From Thermohalobaculum sp050331335 (GTDB lineage: Bacteria > Pseudomonadota > Alphaproteobacteria > Rhodobacterales > Rhodobacteraceae): a stretch of DNA of 16,669 nucleotides. The stretch covers positions 1-16,669 of the forward strand of contig JBHJGY010000080.1 in NCBI GenBank assembly GCA_050331335.1, in the 5' to 3' direction. The position numbers and the translations under genes are program-made. Positions 13,587-16,669 of the stretch are shown here, in pieces (position 1 is the first letter of the stretch; each line of letters starts with the position of its first letter). The notes beneath the pieces are model-generated. The model searched no databases and was not told the DNA's origin. It saw only the letters and a program-made list of their open reading frames with translations.

Positions 13587-14570
13587 ATGGCCTGCTTCTG
13601 CGATCTGTCGGCGCAACGGCTGCCAAACTATGCGGGAATGCGGTTCAACTTCACGCCGCCGACAATCCCGCTTCAGATGAAACTGGGCCTGATGCTGGGT
13701 CTTCAGGGCGACAGCCTGCGGCTCGATGCCGGCATCTCGGCTTGGATGGGCTCGGTCGCCTTGCCGAGCCTCAGCTTCAATCCCGGCGCGCTGCTTCAAC
13801 TGCAACTCGCGATGGGGATGTTCGACCTTTTGGATCTGCCGAAGCTGCAAGCCCAACTCGCGCTTGCGGCCAACAGCATCACCCACAACATCTGGCCGCG
13901 GCTGTCGTTCCTGCTGAGCCTAAATCTAACGCCGATCCTCCAGCTCGCCCTGATCGCCCGGCTCCAGCTTGCCCTCGCCAAGCTCAATCTCGACCTGACC
14001 GCGGGCTATCCAGGCGGGCCCAACGCCCATATGATCCGGATCAGGCCCCTCCAGTTGCGCCCGCCCCAGATCACCATGGGCAAGCTTCTGCTCGGATTGC
14101 CTTTTGCCTTGCAGCTTCAGGCTCAGCTCGGGGGCCCGGCGCGCGCCAGTTCCCACTTCTCCGCAATGGCCCGGCTGTCACCGCCGAAATTCGGGCTGGG
14201 CATTTCGATTCCGCTTCTGCTCAAGCTCGCGATGATCCTCGAGGCGATCATGACCATCCGCCTCGCTTTCGGCATCGACGCATTGTCCTCGGACGGGTTG
14301 AGCCGGATCGCCGCGATGCTAAAGCTCTACCTCGCCCTGCCGCTGCCCTCGCCGATGCCGGATCTGTCGCTCGATCTGATGCTCGACCTGCCCTCGTTGC
14401 CCGCGCTCCAGGCGGCTTGGTCGAGTGCACCGTCGAGCTTTTCACTCAGCCTGCCGTCCTTGGGCTTGCCGATCATGTTGAGCCTGAGCGCCATGGTCGC
14501 ACTGCAAGCGACGCTCGGCCTCAATCTCGATGCCTGCGGGCCGGGCGCCTGCCTGCTCGGCGGCCTCTGA
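13587..14570 (+). CDS. Leucine-rich Cys-capped protein of unknown function
   Basis: I do not recognise this 327-residue protein. It is about 24% leucine (79 residues) and has about 17 Met, one Glu and about 7 Lys. There is no signal peptide. Long stretches alternate hydrophobic and polar residues (LQLQLAMGM at 72-80, SLSFNPGALLQLQL at 61-74, SLNLTPILQLAL at 111-122, LSLDLMLDLPSLP at 270-282), which suggests amphipathic beta strands or swollen helices. Proline-serine turns such as LPSLP and PSLGLP recur. The only four cysteines lie at the ends: a CFC at residues 3-5 and C317/C322 in DACGPGAC. The start at 13587 has a strong AAGGGGGG. Downstream pccB begins 51 bp later on the same strand, so the two may share a transcript. 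Codon choice matches the neighbours. Membrane-associated or self-assembling behaviour is plausible but unproven. Confidence 0.75.
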   Translation: MACFCDLSAQRLPNYAGMRFNFTPPTIPLQMKLGLMLGLQGDSLRLDAGISAWMGSVALPSLSFNPGALLQLQLAMGMFDLLDLPKLQAQLALAANSITHNIWPRLSFLLSLNLTPILQLALIARLQLALAKLNLDLTAGYPGGPNAHMIRIRPLQLRPPQITMGKLLLGLPFALQLQAQLGGPARASSHFSAMARLSPPKFGLGISIPLLLKLAMILEAIMTIRLAFGIDALSSDGLSRIAAMLKLYLALPLPSPMPDLSLDLMLDLPSLPALQAAWSSAPSSFSLSLPSLGLPIMLSLSAMVALQATLGLNLDACGPGACLLGGL

Positions 14571-14621
14571 ACCCCGGCGCCCCGCGCCCAACCATAGCAA
14601 CCGATCAACACGGAGAGGGAC

Positions 14622-16154
14622 ATGAAGGACATCCTCGAACAGCTCGAAGCCCGCCGCGGCGAGGCCCGGATGGGCGGCGGCCAGCGCCGGATCGACAGCC
14701 AGCACACCAAAGGCAAGCTCACCGCCCGTGAGCGCATTGCCGTGCTGCTCGATCCCGACAGTTTCGAGGAATTCGACATGTTCGTCGCCCATCGCTGCAC
14801 CGAGTTCGGGATGGCGGGGACACAGATGCCAGGCGACGGCGTGGTCACCGGCTGGGGGACGATCAACGGCCGGCAAGTCTACGTCTTCTCTCAAGACTTT
14901 ACGGTGTTCGGCGGCTCGGTGTCGGAGACCCACGCCGCGAAAATCTGCAAGATCATGGATATGGCGGTGAAGAACCGGGCGCCTGTGATCGGGCTCAACG
15001 ACTCCGGAGGAGCACGGATCCAAGAAGGGGTTGGCTCGTTGGCGGCCTATGGCGAGATCTTCCAGCGCAACATCCTCGCGTCGGGCGTGGTGCCGCAGAT
15101 CTCGGTCATCATGGGGCCTTGCGCGGGCGGCGCGGTCTACTCCCCCGCGATGACGGACTTCATCTTCATGGTCCGCGATTCGTCCTACATGTTCGTGACC
15201 GGCCCGGATGTGGTAAAGACCGTGACCGGCGAGGTGGTGACAGCCGAGGAGCTCGGCGGCGCCAAGACCCACACCTCGAAAAGCTCGGTCGCCGACGCCG
15301 CCTTTGAAAACGACGTCGAAGCCCTCGCGGAGGTTCGCCGCTTGGTCGACCTGCTGCCGCTGAACAATCTCGAAGGCGCGCCGGAGCGGCCGTTCTACGA
15401 CCCCCCCGATCGGATCGACATGGCGCTCGACAGCCTGGTGCCCGAGAACCCCAACCAGCCCTACGACATGCACGAGCTGATCCGCAGAACCGCCGACGAG
15501 AGCGATTTCTACGAGATCCAGCCCGATTTCGCCAAGAACATCATCACCGGCTTCATCCGCTTGGAGGGCCGCACCATCGGCGTCGTGGCCAACCAGCCGA
15601 TGGTCCTCGCCGGCGTGCTCGACATCGCCTCGTCGCGCAAGGCGGCCCGCTTCGTGCGGTTCTGCGACGCCTTCGAAATCCCGCTGCTCACCTTCGTCGA
15701 TGTGCCCGGCTTCCTGCCCGGCACCTCCCAGGAACATGACGGGGTGATCAAGCACGGCGCCAAACTCCTCTTTGCCTATGGCGAGGCGACAGTTCCGAAG
15801 GTCACGGTGATCACCCGCAAGGCCTATGGCGGCGCTTATGTGGTCATGAGTTCGAAACATCTCCGCGGCGACGTGAATTATGCCTGGCCAACGGCCGAGG
15901 TCGCAGTGATGGGGGCCAAAGGGGCGACCGAGATCCTTTACCGCTCGGAGCTCGGCGATGCGGAGAAGATCGCCGGCCGAACGGCCGAATACGAGTCACG
16001 CTTCGCCAACCCCTTCGTCGCCGCCGAGCGCGGCTACATTGACGACGTGATCATGCCGCGCAATACACGCAGACGTGTCATCCGCGCCCTCCGCACCCTG
16101 AAAGGGAAGACGCTGGAGAACCCGTGGAAGAAGCATGATAATATTCCATTGTGA
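14622..16154 (+). CDS. pccB: Propionyl-CoA carboxylase beta subunit
   Basis: The carboxyltransferase subunit, which moves the carboxyl group from biotin to propionyl-CoA to give methylmalonyl-CoA; the biotin-bearing alpha subunit is not in the window. The 510-residue length is normal. Motifs include the N-terminal GKLTARERI (31-39), NDSGGARIQEG (126-136) in the first half, and the oxyanion glycines in MGPCAGGAVYSPA (164-176). The second half carries the FVDVPGFLPGTSQEHDGVI region (358-376), the glycine pair of RKAYGGAYVVMSS (399-411) and NYAWPTAEVAVMGA (419-432). D417 in HLRGDVNYAWP probably corresponds to the acyl-CoA-selectivity Asp reported in Streptomyces PccB, though the alignment is from memory. 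GGAGAGG precedes the ATG. It supports propionate and odd-chain fatty acid use and ties in with the PHA phasin elsewhere in the window. Confidence 0.96.
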   Translation: MKDILEQLEARRGEARMGGGQRRIDSQHTKGKLTARERIAVLLDPDSFEEFDMFVAHRCTEFGMAGTQMPGDGVVTGWGTINGRQVYVFSQDFTVFGGSVSETHAAKICKIMDMAVKNRAPVIGLNDSGGARIQEGVGSLAAYGEIFQRNILASGVVPQISVIMGPCAGGAVYSPAMTDFIFMVRDSSYMFVTGPDVVKTVTGEVVTAEELGGAKTHTSKSSVADAAFENDVEALAEVRRLVDLLPLNNLEGAPERPFYDPPDRIDMALDSLVPENPNQPYDMHELIRRTADESDFYEIQPDFAKNIITGFIRLEGRTIGVVANQPMVLAGVLDIASSRKAARFVRFCDAFEIPLLTFVDVPGFLPGTSQEHDGVIKHGAKLLFAYGEATVPKVTVITRKAYGGAYVVMSSKHLRGDVNYAWPTAEVAVMGAKGATEILYRSELGDAEKIAGRTAEYESRFANPFVAAERGYIDDVIMPRNTRRRVIRALRTLKGKTLENPWKKHDNIPL

Positions 16155-16180
16155 GGCGCCTTGCGCGGTCGGCGGACATC

Positions 16181-16197
16181 GGCGCGGACCCCGCGCC
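16181..16197 (+). terminator. GC hairpin after pccB
   Basis: GGCGCGG (16181-16187) and CCGCGCC (16191-16197) form a perfect 7-bp stem around a 3-nt loop. The stem lies 27 bases past the pccB stop and is followed by TCCTTCC, a weak pyrimidine run. This is a reasonable terminator for pccB. The rest of the gap up to 16336 holds GC palindromes but no gene. Confidence 0.5.
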
Positions 16198-16320
16198 TCC
16201 TTCCGCCCTACACCAACCGCTTCGCCCCACCCCGCCATCCTGAGCGACTGGCGGCGCGGCCGGCCGCAGCCGCGGGATCTCTTGGCGGGAACGCGGTACA
16301 GGGACCGTCGACACGCTGGC

Positions 16321-16335
16321 GCGGCCCTGGGCCGC
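16321..16335 (-). terminator. Tight palindrome after the minus-strand end gene
   Basis: GCGGCCC-T-GGGCCGC is a 15-bp palindrome whose edge is 1-2 bases past the TAA stop (16337-16339) of the minus-strand gene. It would form a very short-looped stem and has no T-run, so it is only a weak terminator candidate. Confidence 0.3.
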
Positions 16336-16336
16336 C

Positions 16337-16669
16337 TTACCTGAAATAATCGTCCAGGGTGCGCTGCGCGTCAGCGAGGGCGGCGGGGCGGATTTCGGTT
16401 CCCGGCCCGGGGCGGAGGTCGTCGCAACCGCCGGGCTCGGCGGTGTAGCGCAAGTCCGTCACCCGCCAGGCGCCGTCAAGCTTCATCAGGCCGAAGTGGT
16501 CGATCCCGCAGTGGAGGACGGACGCGCCGCGCGCGATCCGGTAGGGCGCCCAGACGCTGGCCAGGGCGCCGGCGCGCACCTCCACCACCGGGTCCCAGTA
16601 GACCTCGTTAAGGGGGGCGCCCTCCCCGTTTGCGAGCGACGCCGCCCACGCGCTGAGCGTCATCGCCGG
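16337..16669 (-). CDS. NTF2-like family protein, C-terminal part (incomplete)
   Basis: The frame is open to the right edge of the window, so the true start probably lies beyond 16669. The ATG at 16663 is likely an internal methionine (PAMTLSAWAAS). The 108 visible residues show the closing strands of a cone-shaped NTF2/SnoaL-like or DUF4440-like fold: VVEVRAGALASVWAPYRI (27-44), VLHCGIDHFGLMKLDG (49-64) and AWRVTDLRYTAEP (65-77). The pattern of an Ala-rich strand, a W-x-P-Y, a Cys-Gly-x-Asp and a W-R-V-T-D strand fits lumazine-binding-like members (PF12893). No catalytic assignment is possible. It is convergent with pccB, 182 bp away, with one hairpin on each side of the gap. Confidence 0.6.
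   Translation of the reverse strand, partial: PAMTLSAWAASLANGEGAPLNEVYWDPVVEVRAGALASVWAPYRIARGASVLHCGIDHFGLMKLDGAWRVTDLRYTAEPGGCDDLRPGPGTEIRPAALADAQRTLDDYFR

Noticed and set aside
12819..13886. 355-residue minus-strand frame extending hslV upstream
   Set aside because: The part beyond 13400 is antisense to the Leu-rich gene and has no hslV homology; the ATG at 13400 has its own GGGGAG.
14442..15860. 472-residue minus-strand open frame opposite pccB
   Set aside because: A mirror of the high-GC codon pattern of pccB, with His/Asp/Arg-rich composition and no recognisable domain.
16256..16267. 12-bp palindrome GCGGCCGGCCGC
   Set aside because: Expected by chance in GC-rich intergenic DNA; no positional link to a promoter or stop.
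1..16669. Mobile elements, CRISPR arrays, prophage or toxin-antitoxin modules
   Set aside because: No transposase, integrase, terminal repeats, spaced repeats or small toxin-like gene pair seen.

Overview
The window looks like a chromosomal segment of an alphaproteobacterium, most probably of the Rhodobacterales. It is GC-rich throughout. It carries a polyhydroxyalkanoate granule phasin behind a TGC-type palindrome, an HslV with the alphaproteobacterial GWHGTTIV processing region, a PccB-type carboxyltransferase, and the YjgN/DUF898 plus M48 gene pair. This taxonomic placement comes from remembered family resemblance, not a database search. I see no rRNA, tRNA, insertion sequence, integrase, phage module or CRISPR array. 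Every long stretch is explained by ordinary, tightly packed genes.

Left third (1-5285), all plus strand. A structured leader of about 100 nt precedes a YbjN-like gene. Then come proC (proline synthesis), a phasin, a small CsaA-like tRNA-binding protein, a polytopic DUF898 protein, and a membrane-anchored M48 metallopeptidase only 6 nt behind it. The last two look like one transcription unit for membrane protein handling.

Middle (5286-9047). An MBL-fold hydrolase on the minus strand is divergent from an EnvZ-type histidine kinase that has no response regulator next to it. Convergent to the kinase is a secreted HEXXHXXGXXH metalloprotease on the minus strand.

Right part (9123-14570). The minus strand carries a four-gene operon, hslV - membrane protein A - membrane protein B - hslU. 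Every junction is a 4-nt stop/start overlap, so two unrelated-looking polytopic membrane proteins are translationally coupled between the two subunits of the HslVU protease. Divergent from hslV is an unrecognised 327-residue protein. It is about 24% leucine, has almost no acidic residues, and its only cysteines are a CxC at the N terminus and a CxxxxC at the C terminus.

Right end (14571-16669). The propionyl-CoA carboxylase beta subunit gene is followed by a strong hairpin. A partial minus-strand gene of NTF2-like appearance runs off the edge.

The best candidates for something undescribed are the leucine-rich Cys-capped protein and the HslVU operon with two embedded membrane proteins. The structured ybjN leader and the palindromic phasin control region are regulatory leads.
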